From the NCBI GenBank assembly GCA_949841355.1, contig CATKZP010000006.1:1-64000 (forward strand): a stretch of DNA of 64,000 nucleotides, read 5' to 3'. The notes beneath the pieces are model-generated. The model ran no database searches and was not told the origin of the DNA. It saw nothing but the letters and a program-made list of their open reading frames with translations. Source of the DNA: an uncultured Oscillospiraceae bacterium. Lineage in GTDB: Bacteria; Bacillota; Clostridia; Oscillospirales; Oscillospiraceae. Shown here piece after piece: positions 26,994 through 34,867 of the stretch; positions within the stretch are counted from its first letter, which is position 1, and the number at the start of each line of letters is the position of its first letter. The translations under genes were made by a program, and so were the position numbers.

Positions 26994-27199
26994 GCGGGTT
27001 TCCTCCTTTCTCCGCAGTCCGTGGCGGGAGGGATAAAGGCCAGCGAAAACGGAACAGACGCAAAACGGATGTTTTGTTTTTGCTGGCGCACAAGGGGTTT
27101 GGGGAAGGTACTTCCCCATCGCGTCCGTAGGACGCAACAGCCCCCGGCAGGGCGCACGACATCGGACACGGTGTATAAGTGCGCCGTTGTCCCAACGGA

Positions 27200-27475
27200 C
27201 TATCCCTCGTCCCCGGTTTTCTGTGCTTTTTGTGCCGTTTCCCACGCTCCCGGCAGGCGGGAAAGTGCGATTAAAAACGCTTCTACCGCTTCGCCCTCCA
27301 TGCTGGCGGTGAAGGGAAACACGCCCTCCATAATCGCGCCATGCACAATCAGGCGATGGTTCCGGGCGTTGCGTTCTTCCTTACGGATTCGATTTAGAAG
27401 TATCTTCTGCTGGTTCTCCAACTGGCGGACTTCCTTCTCCGCCTCCGCCTTTTGGACCTCTAATGATTTCCCCAT
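27200..27475 (-). CDS. DUF3847-type relaxosome accessory protein
   Basis: This 91-residue protein starts at ATG 27475 (MGKSLEVQKAEAEKEVRQLENQQ). Its N-terminal coiled coil and RIRKEERNARNHRLIVHGAIMEG match the small DUF3847 proteins found just before MobL genes. It probably helps the relaxase at oriT. An AAGGAGG lies about 12 nt upstream. Confidence 0.75.
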   Translation of the reverse strand: MGKSLEVQKAEAEKEVRQLENQQKILLNRIRKEERNARNHRLIVHGAIMEGVFPFTASMEGEAVEAFLIALSRLPGAWETAQKAQKTGDEG

Positions 27476-27482
27476 TTTGTTC

Positions 27483-27728
27483 TCAAGCCTCCTTCGGCAT
27501 CCAGCCATGTTTCATGAAAAAATGCTCCAGCTTCGTGAGCGCATTGGTGGCGGTGCGGGCGTAGACCTGCCGGACGTGAGCCGGGGGCAGATTCGCCAGC
27601 AACAATGCTACTGCGGCTCCATCCTCACCCTGGACTGTCAGATTTTTCAAAGGCAGTATCAGGAGCGGAATGGAAGTGCAGTTGATAGGGCAGCGGGGGT
27701 GGCGGTGGTGCAATCTGATAATTGTCAT
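27483..27728 (-). CDS. Unknown small protein upstream of the relaxase
   Basis: 81 residues from ATG 27728 (MTIIRLHHRHPRC) with AAGGAGG. It has a hydrophobic centre (TSIPLLILPL) and a helical C-terminus (VRQVYARTATNALTKLEHFFMKHGW). The family is not recognised. The position before DUF3847 and mobL suggests a mobilisation accessory. Confidence 0.5.
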   Translation of the reverse strand: MTIIRLHHRHPRCPINCTSIPLLILPLKNLTVQGEDGAAVALLLANLPPAHVRQVYARTATNALTKLEHFFMKHGWMPKEA

Positions 27729-27751
27729 AAAGACCTCCTTCAAATGTCAGA

Positions 27752-27781
27752 AGGGACAAGCCGCCACAGCAGCTTGTCCCT
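27752..27781. repeat. 10-bp perfect inverted repeat near the mobilisation genes
   Basis: AGGGACAAGC at 27752-27761 is exactly inverted at 27772-27781 with a 10-bp spacer. No T-run follows on the minus strand, so it is a poor terminator. The place, upstream of the relaxase operon, would suit an oriT hairpin, but no nick site is recognised. Confidence 0.4.
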
Positions 27782-27829
27782 CCCGGTGATGGAGCATATC
27801 GCCCCTCACCTTATAGCCGTTTTGAACGG

Positions 27830-28243
27830 TCAATCGTGGGGGTGGTTTTTGAAGCATTTCAAATAATTTTTTCTGACCGCTTCAACAGAATCACGCACAG
27901 CGTACTTTGAACATCCGCAGATTTTTCCGACTTCCTCATAGCTGAGATCATAGAGAGCATGGAGCAGAAACCGCTCCCGCTGCTTCTCGGTGCAGAGGGC
28001 CAGCACCGCAAGAATTTCCGCGCGGGTTTCCATACGGCAGACATACTGCTCCGGCGATTCACAGTAGGGCAAGCGGCCCTCGGTGACAACTATGTATTCG
28101 TCATAGCCGCGCTCGTCCCAATGGTCTTTCCACTCACGATAAAAACTCCGGTCAAACTGCTTGGCTATCACCCAAAGCTCGTCAAGGGTGGTGGCATCAT
28201 CATAGGACAAATTGCGCCTATGCTTTCTGATGGTAATTCCCAT
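27830..28243 (-). CDS. Sigma factor-like protein with region 4 HTH
   Basis: 137 residues. The C-terminal part (LCTEKQRERFLLHALYDLSYEEVGKICGCSKYAVRDSVEAVRKNYLKCF) is a sigma-70 region 4 helix-turn-helix. The N-terminal part is short and does not show a clear region 2. Such proteins open the mobilisation modules of gut Firmicutes. It has a GAAAGGA site and is the first gene of the second backbone. Confidence 0.75.
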   Translation of the reverse strand: MGITIRKHRRNLSYDDATTLDELWVIAKQFDRSFYREWKDHWDERGYDEYIVVTEGRLPYCESPEQYVCRMETRAEILAVLALCTEKQRERFLLHALYDLSYEEVGKICGCSKYAVRDSVEAVRKNYLKCFKNHPHD

Positions 28244-28333
28244 CCTGCATTTTCCTTTCGTTTAGATTTTTGTTGGGGTCTGAACGAAAGGGGCGGGGAG
28301 CGGCAGCGTGGCCGATGTGATTGGCCTGGAAAT

Positions 28334-28370
28334 ACAAAAGCACCCGGACGGCACAAGGCCATTCGGGTGC
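28334..28370 (-). terminator. Rho-independent terminator, minus strand
   Basis: GCACCCG and CGGGTGC (28340-28346, 28364-28370) form a stem, with TTTTG after it on the minus strand. It stands about 90 nt before the sigma-like gene start and would stop transcripts from the ABC operon entering the mobilisation genes. Confidence 0.65.
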
Positions 28371-28530
28371 AGGTAACAACATTATGAGCCGACAGAAAGT
28401 GACGGTTTTCGCAAGCGTGGGCGGGAGACGCCGATGCGGGGATCAGGCTTTTTTTGACAAGTGAATATCAAGCTGATTTTGGCATCGCAGCCGCAGGGTA
28501 GCATCCTCCTATGTGCCGCCTGCTAGTCAT

Positions 28531-28563
28531 AAAAACGGCGGCTTTGATTTCTCAAAACCGCCG
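28531..28563 (-). terminator. Rho-independent terminator of the ABC operon
   Basis: A 12-bp stem (CGGCGGTTTTGA with TCAAAGCCGCCG on the minus strand) is followed by TTTTT. It lies about 85 nt after the stop of the last permease gene. Confidence 0.75.
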
Positions 28564-28648
28564 CATAGGCATGATACCTTGGCATGGGGATAACACCTGC
28601 CCAGCAGCGGTTTTTTTCTTTTCTGCCGCTGGGCAGATATTTTTCAGA

Positions 28649-29662
28649 TTATTGAATTACTTGTCTTTGACGCTGGGTGGAAATCAAAACATACAGTGAA
28701 AACCATACGATACAGTGAATTGCCAGGACGCCAATATCCTCCACTGCCATCCCCATGTTTTCGCTGGACAGTGCCATAATGCCATCAAAAGCAGGCTGGG
28801 ATGGCACGAGGTTACAGATCACGGCCAGTGGCCCGCTCACCCCTATTAAGGCGCATACAATCGGCACAGCGATAAACAGCAGCATGACGATTTTGATATA
28901 GACCACGCCTACCATCAGGCTTTCAGAAAACTTGCCGATAAACAGTCCGATCAGCGCCGCCACAAAGGATGACAAAAGGATCAGCACCAGCATGATCCCC
29001 ATATCCCGCCAGGACAGCCGGAAGCAGATACACGCTGTTACGATGGACGATAAACTTCCAAAGAGGAACCCCACTACAACTTTAATCAAAATATACTGGC
29101 TTGGCGTCATGGGCAGGATTTCATTGACAAACGCCACGCCGTCCTCTTTTTCGGAGATGATGTTCATGGCGTTGAACGTACAGCCCATGAACATGGCAAC
29201 AATCAGCACGGCAGGAATAAAAATGTCTTGAAAACTTTCCAGGATGTCAGGCCGGTCCAACGTTTGGATCTCCACTTTTTCGACCCACTCCCGCTGTTCA
29301 TAGAGAGCCGGGAGAGTTACTGCCGCCTGCCGGAAAATGTCGAGTTCATCCCCAGCGATTACTGTTTTGATACTCGCCCCGTCTGCTTTCACGCCGATGA
29401 TGTTGGTGGATGGTTCATTGATGGCGGCGGTTAGTTCCTCCTGCGTTTCATAAACTGTCACCGGGCCATATCGTTCCAGCCATGCGACAGTCTGCGGGGA
29501 CAGGTCGTTTTCCAGCACACCGAAGTGATGTTCCCCCAAGCTGGACAGGTCGATGGAACCCATAAAGTTCAGCGCCACAGCAACCACGATGGGCAGCAAG
29601 AAGGTCATTAAGCAGAATTTGTCTTTCAACACACTTTTAAGCTGATATTTCAAGCCTTTCAC
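28649..29662 (-). CDS. ABC-2-type permease, second subunit
   Basis: This 337-residue membrane protein has one N-terminal helix (MTFLLPIVVAVALNFMG), an extracytoplasmic loop of about 130 residues and five to six helices from about residue 150 (ALIVAMFMGC, VVGFLFGSLSSIVTACI, LVLILLSSFVAALIGLFIG). This is the ABC-2 exporter layout. It is the last gene of an operon with a second permease and an ATPase and lies next to a two-component system, an arrangement seen for antimicrobial peptide or bacteriocin resistance exporters. The substrate is unknown. Confidence 0.82.
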   Translation of the reverse strand: MKGLKYQLKSVLKDKFCLMTFLLPIVVAVALNFMGSIDLSSLGEHHFGVLENDLSPQTVAWLERYGPVTVYETQEELTAAINEPSTNIIGVKADGASIKTVIAGDELDIFRQAAVTLPALYEQREWVEKVEIQTLDRPDILESFQDIFIPAVLIVAMFMGCTFNAMNIISEKEDGVAFVNEILPMTPSQYILIKVVVGFLFGSLSSIVTACICFRLSWRDMGIMLVLILLSSFVAALIGLFIGKFSESLMVGVVYIKIVMLLFIAVPIVCALIGVSGPLAVICNLVPSQPAFDGIMALSSENMGMAVEDIGVLAIHCIVWFSLYVLISTQRQRQVIQ

Positions 29663-29665
29663 ACC

Positions 29666-30658
29666 TCATCCCTCCTTTCCCATTTCCCGGTGAAATGCAC
29701 ACTGCACCACCAGGAACAGCAGCAAGATCATGCTGACCGCGCCGACATAATAGATTGGCGAAATGTCCATCCCGAAGTAGGCATTTTTCAGGCCCATGTA
29801 GACGTGATAGAATGGGTGGTAGGCAATCCAGTCAAATTTCACTGATGTATTGGCGGACAAAAATACTGGCGTTGCTGCAAAAATGGCGATAATCAGGTAG
29901 GCCAATGTGAATTGCCGGAAGTCCTTCAGCAGCAGGGCGCAGAGCAGTCCTACCAAAGCCATCACCAGGGAAAGGATAGCAGTTTGGAGCAGGACAGCGG
30001 GCAGCAGCGCCGCTCCATCGGCAAGCCCTACATTCAGCAGAGTAAGCAGTATCGCAAAGACAAGGTCAGAGAGCAGGAACACCATCAGCTTGGACAGGAG
30101 AAACAGCTCTTTCCGCAACGGGAGGATGGCGTGGACACGAATTACCCCCATCCCCTTTTCCTTGAACAGCACAGCGGCGATTCCCAAGAATCCCACAGCG
30201 GCCAGTTCAAAAAACAGCAGTTCACAGGTGATCTCTTTCCGCGCCTTTTGTTCCGGCGTGTTAGTCCCGATGATCTCCGAGGCGCTGCCGGTGGAGGGCC
30301 GCAGCAGAGACAGCGCGTAGTCCGCCCGGTGGCGGTCAACGTGTTCCGCTCCGGCGTAAAGTACCACACGCACAGTCTCGCCGCTGGCATCCAGCCCTAC
30401 GCCGTTGGCGTCGGCAAGCAGCGCCTCGTCCATAGCTTCCAGGGATGCAACGGCATGAACCAGGGACGATACCTCTGTCTGTGTTCCTGCTGGATCATAC
30501 AGGTATACGTTGTAGGGCGACATCTGCATGAAACGGATATACCCTAAGTTCACATACGCCGTATAGAGGGCCAGAAAACCTACCGCCATCAGGAAAAACT
30601 TCCCTGATACCAACATCCGGCAGTCCTTTTTGAACAGGGCGCAAAATCCTTTCCACAT
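29666..30658 (-). CDS. ABC-2-type permease, first subunit
   Basis: This 330-residue membrane protein has the same plan as its partner: one helix near residue 25, a loop, then a cluster of helices (LLFFELAAVGFLGIAAVLF, LLPAVLLQTAILSLVMALVGLL, TLAYLIIAIFAATPVFL). Its start overlaps the ATPase stop by one base. The two permeases probably form a heterodimer with two copies of the ATPase. Confidence 0.82.
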   Translation of the reverse strand: MWKGFCALFKKDCRMLVSGKFFLMAVGFLALYTAYVNLGYIRFMQMSPYNVYLYDPAGTQTEVSSLVHAVASLEAMDEALLADANGVGLDASGETVRVVLYAGAEHVDRHRADYALSLLRPSTGSASEIIGTNTPEQKARKEITCELLFFELAAVGFLGIAAVLFKEKGMGVIRVHAILPLRKELFLLSKLMVFLLSDLVFAILLTLLNVGLADGAALLPAVLLQTAILSLVMALVGLLCALLLKDFRQFTLAYLIIAIFAATPVFLSANTSVKFDWIAYHPFYHVYMGLKNAYFGMDISPIYYVGAVSMILLLFLVVQCAFHREMGKEG

Positions 30659-31506
30659 CAGGACAGCCCCCTCCCTGTGTACTGGATAAACATATCCTCC
30701 AGGGTCGGCTCCTGGGAGTGGATGCTGACAATCTCGTCATGGGCAAAAGGAATGCCCGCCTCCAGTTCCTGGGCCTCTATGGTTTTCGTTTCCCGTTGTC
30801 CCTGATACAGATAGTCAATCACGACCCGGTGATTGCTGTTTTTCTCTTTCAGACGCTTGGGCGTGTCCAGGGCCACCAGGTTCCCGTTGGAGATGAAAGC
30901 CACCCGGTCGCACAGCAGATCAGCGTCCATCATGTTGTGGGTTGTAACAAAAATTGTTGTCCCTTTTTTGCGCTCCTGCTCGATAATCCTGCGGAACAAC
31001 ACCGCGCCGGAGGGATCAAGGCCGCTGGTGGGTTCGTCCAGGAACAGCAGCCGGGGATTGCTGACCAATGCCCGCGCCATGCTCACCCGCTGGCGCATAC
31101 CTTTGGAATAGGAGGACACCGGCTTTTTCAGAAAGTCCGGCTTAAATTCCAGCGTCTCCAGCAGCTCCCCCACATCCCGCCGCTGCTCCTTGGGATAGAA
31201 CGAGGCAAAGTAGTTCAGATTGTCCACGGCGCTCAAATTGGCGTATAGGTAGGGGAACTCAAAGAGAACACCAATTTTCTGAAAAAACTCCGGGCCGTGG
31301 GCGGCGGAGATGTCCTGCCCGAACAGGGAAACCTTTCCACCGTGGCCCTTCAGAATCCCGGTCAGGATTTTTTGGGTCGTGGACTTCCCGGAGCCGTTTG
31401 GCCCCAGGAAACCGAAGATTTCCCCGTCCTCCACGGTAAAGTCCAGACCATGAAGGGCCTGCTTATCCTTGCTGTAGAAGAACGTCAGGTTCTTAACTTC
31501 AATCAC
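30658..31506 (-). CDS. ABC transporter ATP-binding protein
   Basis: This 282-residue ATPase has Walker A GPNGSGKST, signature SYSKGMRQRVSMARAL and Walker B LLFLDEPTSGLDP with the switch His in VTTHNMM. The C-terminal 80 residues are of the drug/peptide-exporter type. The GTG at 31506 overlaps the stop of the small membrane protein gene (GTGA). It energises the two permeases downstream. Confidence 0.93.
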   Translation of the reverse strand: MIEVKNLTFFYSKDKQALHGLDFTVEDGEIFGFLGPNGSGKSTTQKILTGILKGHGGKVSLFGQDISAAHGPEFFQKIGVLFEFPYLYANLSAVDNLNYFASFYPKEQRRDVGELLETLEFKPDFLKKPVSSYSKGMRQRVSMARALVSNPRLLFLDEPTSGLDPSGAVLFRRIIEQERKKGTTIFVTTHNMMDADLLCDRVAFISNGNLVALDTPKRLKEKNSNHRVVIDYLYQGQRETKTIEAQELEAGIPFAHDEIVSIHSQEPTLEDMFIQYTGRGLS

Positions 31507-31649
31507 TCATCGTCACCCCACTTCCCGCGCTGGTTCTTCCCCTGCTGGCGCTTGCTCCACCACTTCATAAACTTGACCTTGCAGGGGATGGAGACAATCA
31601 GCACCACCACAATTACCAGCCACCAATACCACGCTAAACCTAAAAACAT
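31503..31649 (-). CDS. Small single-pass membrane protein, first gene of the ABC operon
   Basis: 48 residues from ATG 31649 with AAGGAGG. One hydrophobic helix (WYWWLVIVVVLIVSIPC, about residues 7-23) is followed by a basic tail (KWWSKRQQGKNQRGKW) and an acidic end. It is coupled to the ATPase gene by a four-base overlap. No family is recognised; a regulatory or assembly subunit of the exporter is likely. Confidence 0.7.
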   Translation of the reverse strand: MFLGLAWYWWLVIVVVLIVSIPCKVKFMKWWSKRQQGKNQRGKWGDDE

Positions 31650-31696
31650 AAGAAAACCCTCCTTATTTTTGAGATAAGGAGAGTTTAGATGGGCGG

Positions 31697-31737
31697 GGTG
31701 AAATTGGTGTGAGGTCGCTGTGAAATCCGTGTGAAAT
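31697..31737 (-). promoter_or_regulatory. Four direct repeats with 11-bp period before the ABC operon
   Basis: On the plus strand GGTGAAAT (31697), TGTGAGGT (31708), TGTGAAAT (31719) and TGTGAAAT (31730) start exactly 11 bp apart. Read with the ABC operon they are ATTTCACA-type half sites lying upstream of its first gene and right after the kinase stop. Direct repeats at one helical turn are the usual binding pattern of OmpR/PhoB-type regulators, and one is encoded just upstream. Confidence 0.65.
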
Positions 31738-32765
31738 TATTCGGCAGCGGGGATAGAGAAATAGAACCGCACTCCGTCTGCCAGATTTTCCGCGCCATAG
31801 GGCAGCTTCTGCATGGACAGGATTTGTGCCACGATGGACAGCCCCAGCCCGGAACCGCTGTATTCCGCGCCGCTGTCCCGATAGAATTTTGTCCAGATTT
31901 TGGGGAGGTTGTCTGCTGGAATGGGCCTACCCTGATTGAAGATGGCAAAGTGCAAGTCCCCATCGTCCTCGGTCAATTCCAGCCGCAGGACGCCGCCGGG
32001 GAATACATTTTTCTTGGCATTGACAATCAAATTGCCCAAAACCTGCTCCATGCGCTGCTGGTCTGTCCGCACGAAAAACTTTTGTTCCGGCAGTTCATAC
32101 TGCAATTCAAAATTTGTATCGGGAGCGTCCACCAGGAGCCGCCCGGCCACTGTTTCCACCAGCTCTACAAAGTCAAACCGGATGACGTTCAGTTGAGCGG
32201 CCCCGCTCTCCAGCGCCGACAAATCCAGCAGGGCCACAATCAGATCGTTCATGCGCTCCACTTCGGAGACAATGACCTGGGCGTATTTCTGCTTTTTGGT
32301 TTCGTCTGGTTCGTCCTGCAAGCCCTCGGCATAGGCCCGGATGATGCCTAACGGAGTTTTCATTTCGTGAGACAGACTGTCCACCAGTTCCTTGCGCTCT
32401 TCCAAAGAATTTTCCAGGCGGGAAAGGGCCTGTTGCAGATTTTCAGCCATTGTGTTCAGACTGGCGGATAACTCGCCAAATTCATCTGTTGAAGTAATAT
32501 TGCAGGGGGCCGAGAAATCCAGCCCCGCCATGCGCTTTGCCGAAGTGTTTAATTCTGAAATCGGCTTTGTGATGAAGCGGCTCATAAAAAAGTCCATCCC
32601 CAAAACCAGCAGCAGAAGAAAACCCATCCAAATCAGGAAGGAAACATCCTCGCTGACAGGCAGATGGGTAGACAGAATATAGGAAAAAATCAGCACAATT
32701 CCAGCCAGTTTAGAGAGCATAACAATCTTTTTTCGCACTGTGCGGAGGGAAAAAGCCTCTTTCAT
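31737..32765 (-). CDS. Sensor histidine kinase
   Basis: 342 residues with two close N-terminal helices (VMLSKLAGIVLIFSYIL and FLIWMGFLLLLVLGMDFF) and a very short outer loop. A HAMP region, the HisKA site DSLSHEMKTPLG (His phosphorylation) and the HATPase boxes NLIVNAKK and SGSGLGLSIV follow. The tiny sensor loop resembles intramembrane-sensing kinases that work with ABC transporters. It is coupled by ATGA to the response regulator gene. Confidence 0.92.
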   Translation of the reverse strand: MKEAFSLRTVRKKIVMLSKLAGIVLIFSYILSTHLPVSEDVSFLIWMGFLLLLVLGMDFFMSRFITKPISELNTSAKRMAGLDFSAPCNITSTDEFGELSASLNTMAENLQQALSRLENSLEERKELVDSLSHEMKTPLGIIRAYAEGLQDEPDETKKQKYAQVIVSEVERMNDLIVALLDLSALESGAAQLNVIRFDFVELVETVAGRLLVDAPDTNFELQYELPEQKFFVRTDQQRMEQVLGNLIVNAKKNVFPGGVLRLELTEDDGDLHFAIFNQGRPIPADNLPKIWTKFYRDSGAEYSGSGLGLSIVAQILSMQKLPYGAENLADGVRFYFSIPAAE

Positions 32766-33430
32766 ATTGTTACCTCGAATTTATAGCCGGAGCGGATCAG
32801 CGTGACGATATGCCTGCCCTCGTCCCCCAGCTTTTGCCGCAGGGTCTTGATATGGGTATCCACGGTGCGGGTTGTTCCCTCGAAATCATAGCCCCATACA
32901 CGGTTCAGAATCTGCTCTCGATTGAATATCTGCCCAGGGTTTGCCATGAGAAAGGCGAGCAATTCATACTCCTTGTGGGTCAATGTAATCTCTTGACCGT
33001 CAAGATAAACCTTGTGTGCGTTGGGGTGGAGCATGATTTTTCCAGCGGTGATTGCTCCAGCAGAAACGGGGGAGGAACGGCGCAGGAGGGCGTTCACCTT
33101 TGCCAACAGTACCTTTGGACTGAATGGCTTTGTCATATAGTCGTCCGCGCCGTAGTCATAGCCTTTCAGCTTATCGTCCTCCGCACTTTTGGCGGTCAGC
33201 ATGATAATGGGCATATTGCTCATTTCCCGCGCCATCTTGCAAACAGAGAAGCCGTCCAGGTGGGGCATCATTACATCCAGGATTATCAAATCCATAGGAT
33301 GATTCTTCAGCATGACAAGGGCATCTATGCCATCTCCGGCGGTAAAACAGGTATGTCCGCCTTTTCTCATATAGTCCACGATAATGTCCTGCATAGCCTT
33401 TTCATCTTCAACGATCAGAATGTTTGCCAA
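32762..33430 (-). CDS. OmpR-family response regulator
   Basis: About 222 residues. TTG at 33430 (LANILIVEDEKAMQ) is chosen because GGGGTGA lies 6 nt upstream. The receiver domain has the phosphorylation Asp in LIILDVMMPHLDGF and Lys in TKPFSPK. The C-terminal winged helix includes LTHKEYELLAFLMANPGQIFNREQIL and RTVDTHIKTLRQKLG. It probably drives the ABC operon through the 11-bp repeats at 31697-31737. Confidence 0.94.
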   Translation of the reverse strand: MANILIVEDEKAMQDIIVDYMRKGGHTCFTAGDGIDALVMLKNHPMDLIILDVMMPHLDGFSVCKMAREMSNMPIIMLTAKSAEDDKLKGYDYGADDYMTKPFSPKVLLAKVNALLRRSSPVSAGAITAGKIMLHPNAHKVYLDGQEITLTHKEYELLAFLMANPGQIFNREQILNRVWGYDFEGTTRTVDTHIKTLRQKLGDEGRHIVTLIRSGYKFEVTI

Positions 33431-33456
33431 AGAAATCACCCCTTTTTCTACCAAAC

Positions 33457-33485
33457 ATTATAATTCTATTCTTGCAAGAACACAA
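33457..33485 (-). promoter_or_regulatory. Two-component system promoter with palindrome
   Basis: On the minus strand TTGTGT (33485-33480) and TATAAT (33462-33457) lie 17 bp apart, just before the regulator gene. The perfect palindrome TTCTTGCAAGAA (33469-33480) fills the spacer and is a probable operator. Confidence 0.7.
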
Positions 33486-33537
33486 GCGATAAAACTGCGA
33501 TGATAAGAAGAGGTAACTATGTGCCGCCACATATAGC

Positions 33538-33573
33538 AAAGCGACCAGACGGACTTTTCCCACTGGTCGCTTT
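33538..33573. terminator. Hairpin after tnpV
   Basis: AAAGCGACCAG pairs with CTGGTCGCTTT (11 bp, loop of 14) next to the tnpV stop at 33579. The flanking T/A runs are short on both sides, so termination may work in either direction. Confidence 0.6.
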
Positions 33574-33578
33574 AGCAA

Positions 33579-33938
33579 TTAGCAGTAAATCAGTTCCGAA
33601 AAAATGATTTCCTCAACTCTGGCCTTGCAGTTATTCATCAGCCCCACCCACGCCATCTGGTCACGCGCTTTCAATTCCTCTGTTACACCAGCAGCTTTCA
33701 TCAATTGGGGCAGGAGTGTGTCCATGCGTTGCTCTGCCATCCGCTCAACACCCTTCAAGTGGTTGGCCAGCTTGCCGCTGCTTACCAGCACCATCCATAG
33801 CCCAGGCCGATGTTCCCGGAGATAGTCACGTCGAAGATCACCGTACTTGCCATAGAATACATCCTGTTCTGGTTCCTCGTCAAGTATCAGATCGGGGATG
33901 TAGTAGTCTCCCACTCTCGTATACGTTAATTCTGCCAT
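33579..33938 (-). CDS. tnpV: TnpV-type transposon protein
   Basis: 119 residues from ATG 33938 (MAELTYTRVGDYYIPDL) with AAGGAGG. The stretches GDLRRDYLREHRPGLWMVLVSSGKL and DQMAWVGLMNNCKARVEEIIFSELIY are characteristic of TnpV of the Tn4451 family, a small protein of unknown role carried with large serine recombinases. No recombinase gene is found beside it, so the parent transposon is incomplete here. Confidence 0.82.
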   Translation of the reverse strand: MAELTYTRVGDYYIPDLILDEEPEQDVFYGKYGDLRRDYLREHRPGLWMVLVSSGKLANHLKGVERMAEQRMDTLLPQLMKAAGVTEELKARDQMAWVGLMNNCKARVEEIIFSELIYC

Positions 33939-34132
33939 AATGAACCTCCTTGTGTTCAAGTCCTGTTGTCCTATTCTTTCCACGAAAAGTTCAGTTGATC
34001 GCGTCCCTGTTCGTGAATTTTGTTGGGCAACTGAACTCGTCACAAGGTATTATGGCATATCGCGGTCCGTCTGCTGGGTGCTGACGCTGAAAGAGCCAGT
34101 GCGCCCTTTGCTCTGGCTGTGATTTCGGTGGA

Positions 34133-34670
34133 GTAGGGAGGCACCGCCTTGCCATATTACTATGGCAGGTTTGCACCACCCTCTCTGGGAACCGGACTTA
34201 CATCTCTCAATGTATCCGGCTCTATTATCGCTTGGTCAGCATTGAATCATTGGTTATAAATCACAATATGGAATTTTCTGCAAAAGACCAGCGTCTTACG
34301 GCGCTTTGCAAACATCACGATTTCCCAGGGCTGTTTGCCCTTTAGATTTTTAAGCTTATTTATATGGTGGATTTCATAACAATCGCTTTCGGTCGTACCG
34401 CATAACTCACAAACCTTTGCTTTTAGCCGCTTTTCGAGTGCATTTCTGGAGTACCCATACATGATTGCAGCATTGCATATCACATCCGATGGGTCAGATT
34501 TACCTTTGCAGTCGGCGTATTTTGCAAAATAGCACCGTTTCATGCCTGCCTTTGTCTCATAGGGAATGCCCCATTTTCCGTTTCTGTCCTTGAACATGGC
34601 AACGACCTTGGAAATGGTGCATTTATGCTTGCTGGCAAGAGTTTTTAGGCAACTGTACTCCATAAGGTAA
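34133..34670 (-). mobile_element. 3' remnant of a second group II intron
   Basis: The remnant holds the last 140 or so codons of a maturase with HNH, then domain V (AGAGCCGGATAC ... GTAAGTCCGGTTC near 34190-34225) and domain VI ending CCTACT at about 34133. The 5' two thirds of the intron are missing. At 34670 the intron sequence is joined directly to a sugar isomerase reading frame. It differs from the intact intron at 11672-14148. On the far side, 34132 to 33939, lies about 190 nt of exon-like sequence without a clear ORF. Confidence 0.75.
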
Positions 34671-34867
34671 CTGGGATGGAACATAAAGCCGCACAGCTCG
34701 ATGCCGTCATAGCCCGCCGCTTTCATGTTCGCCATGGTGTCCGCCGCCTGGGCCTCGGTGTTCATCACCGTGCCCAGCATGAATTGCTGCAGCGCCGCGT
34801 TGAGCTGCTTGACGGCCCCCTCGGGCACCGCGTCCCCCGCCTGCTTGAGCAGGCTTTGGAGGGTCAT
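34247..34867 (-). pseudogene. Sugar isomerase N-terminus fused to maturase C-terminus
   Basis: A chimeric frame. Residues 1-66 from ATG 34867 (MTLQSLLKQAGDAV ... GYDGIELCGFMFHPS) match the start of sugar phosphate isomerase/epimerase-type proteins. From YLMEYSCLKTLASKHKC onward it is a group II maturase with CELCGTTESDCYEIHHINKLKNLKGKQPWE. The expected last HNH residues are degenerate (CRKFHIVIYN). The ATG overlaps the GH2 stop by four bases, so the isomerase was once coupled to that glycosidase. Neither half should work. Confidence 0.78.

Larger units (their letters stand above)
28244..28648. other. 405-bp intergenic region with several hairpins
   Basis: The region separates the second element backbone from the ABC/two-component cargo and has no supported ORF. 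Besides the two terminators listed separately, an imperfect inverted repeat (CTGCCCAGC at 28597 with GCTGGGCAG at 28628-28636) lies just after the permease stop. The element's oriT may be here but is not identified. Confidence 0.5.

Noticed and set aside
33939-34132. Possible coding exon downstream of the intron remnant
   Set aside because: All three minus frames were read. One is open to a TAA after HRNHSQSKGRTGSF, but no family is recognised and no start is present.
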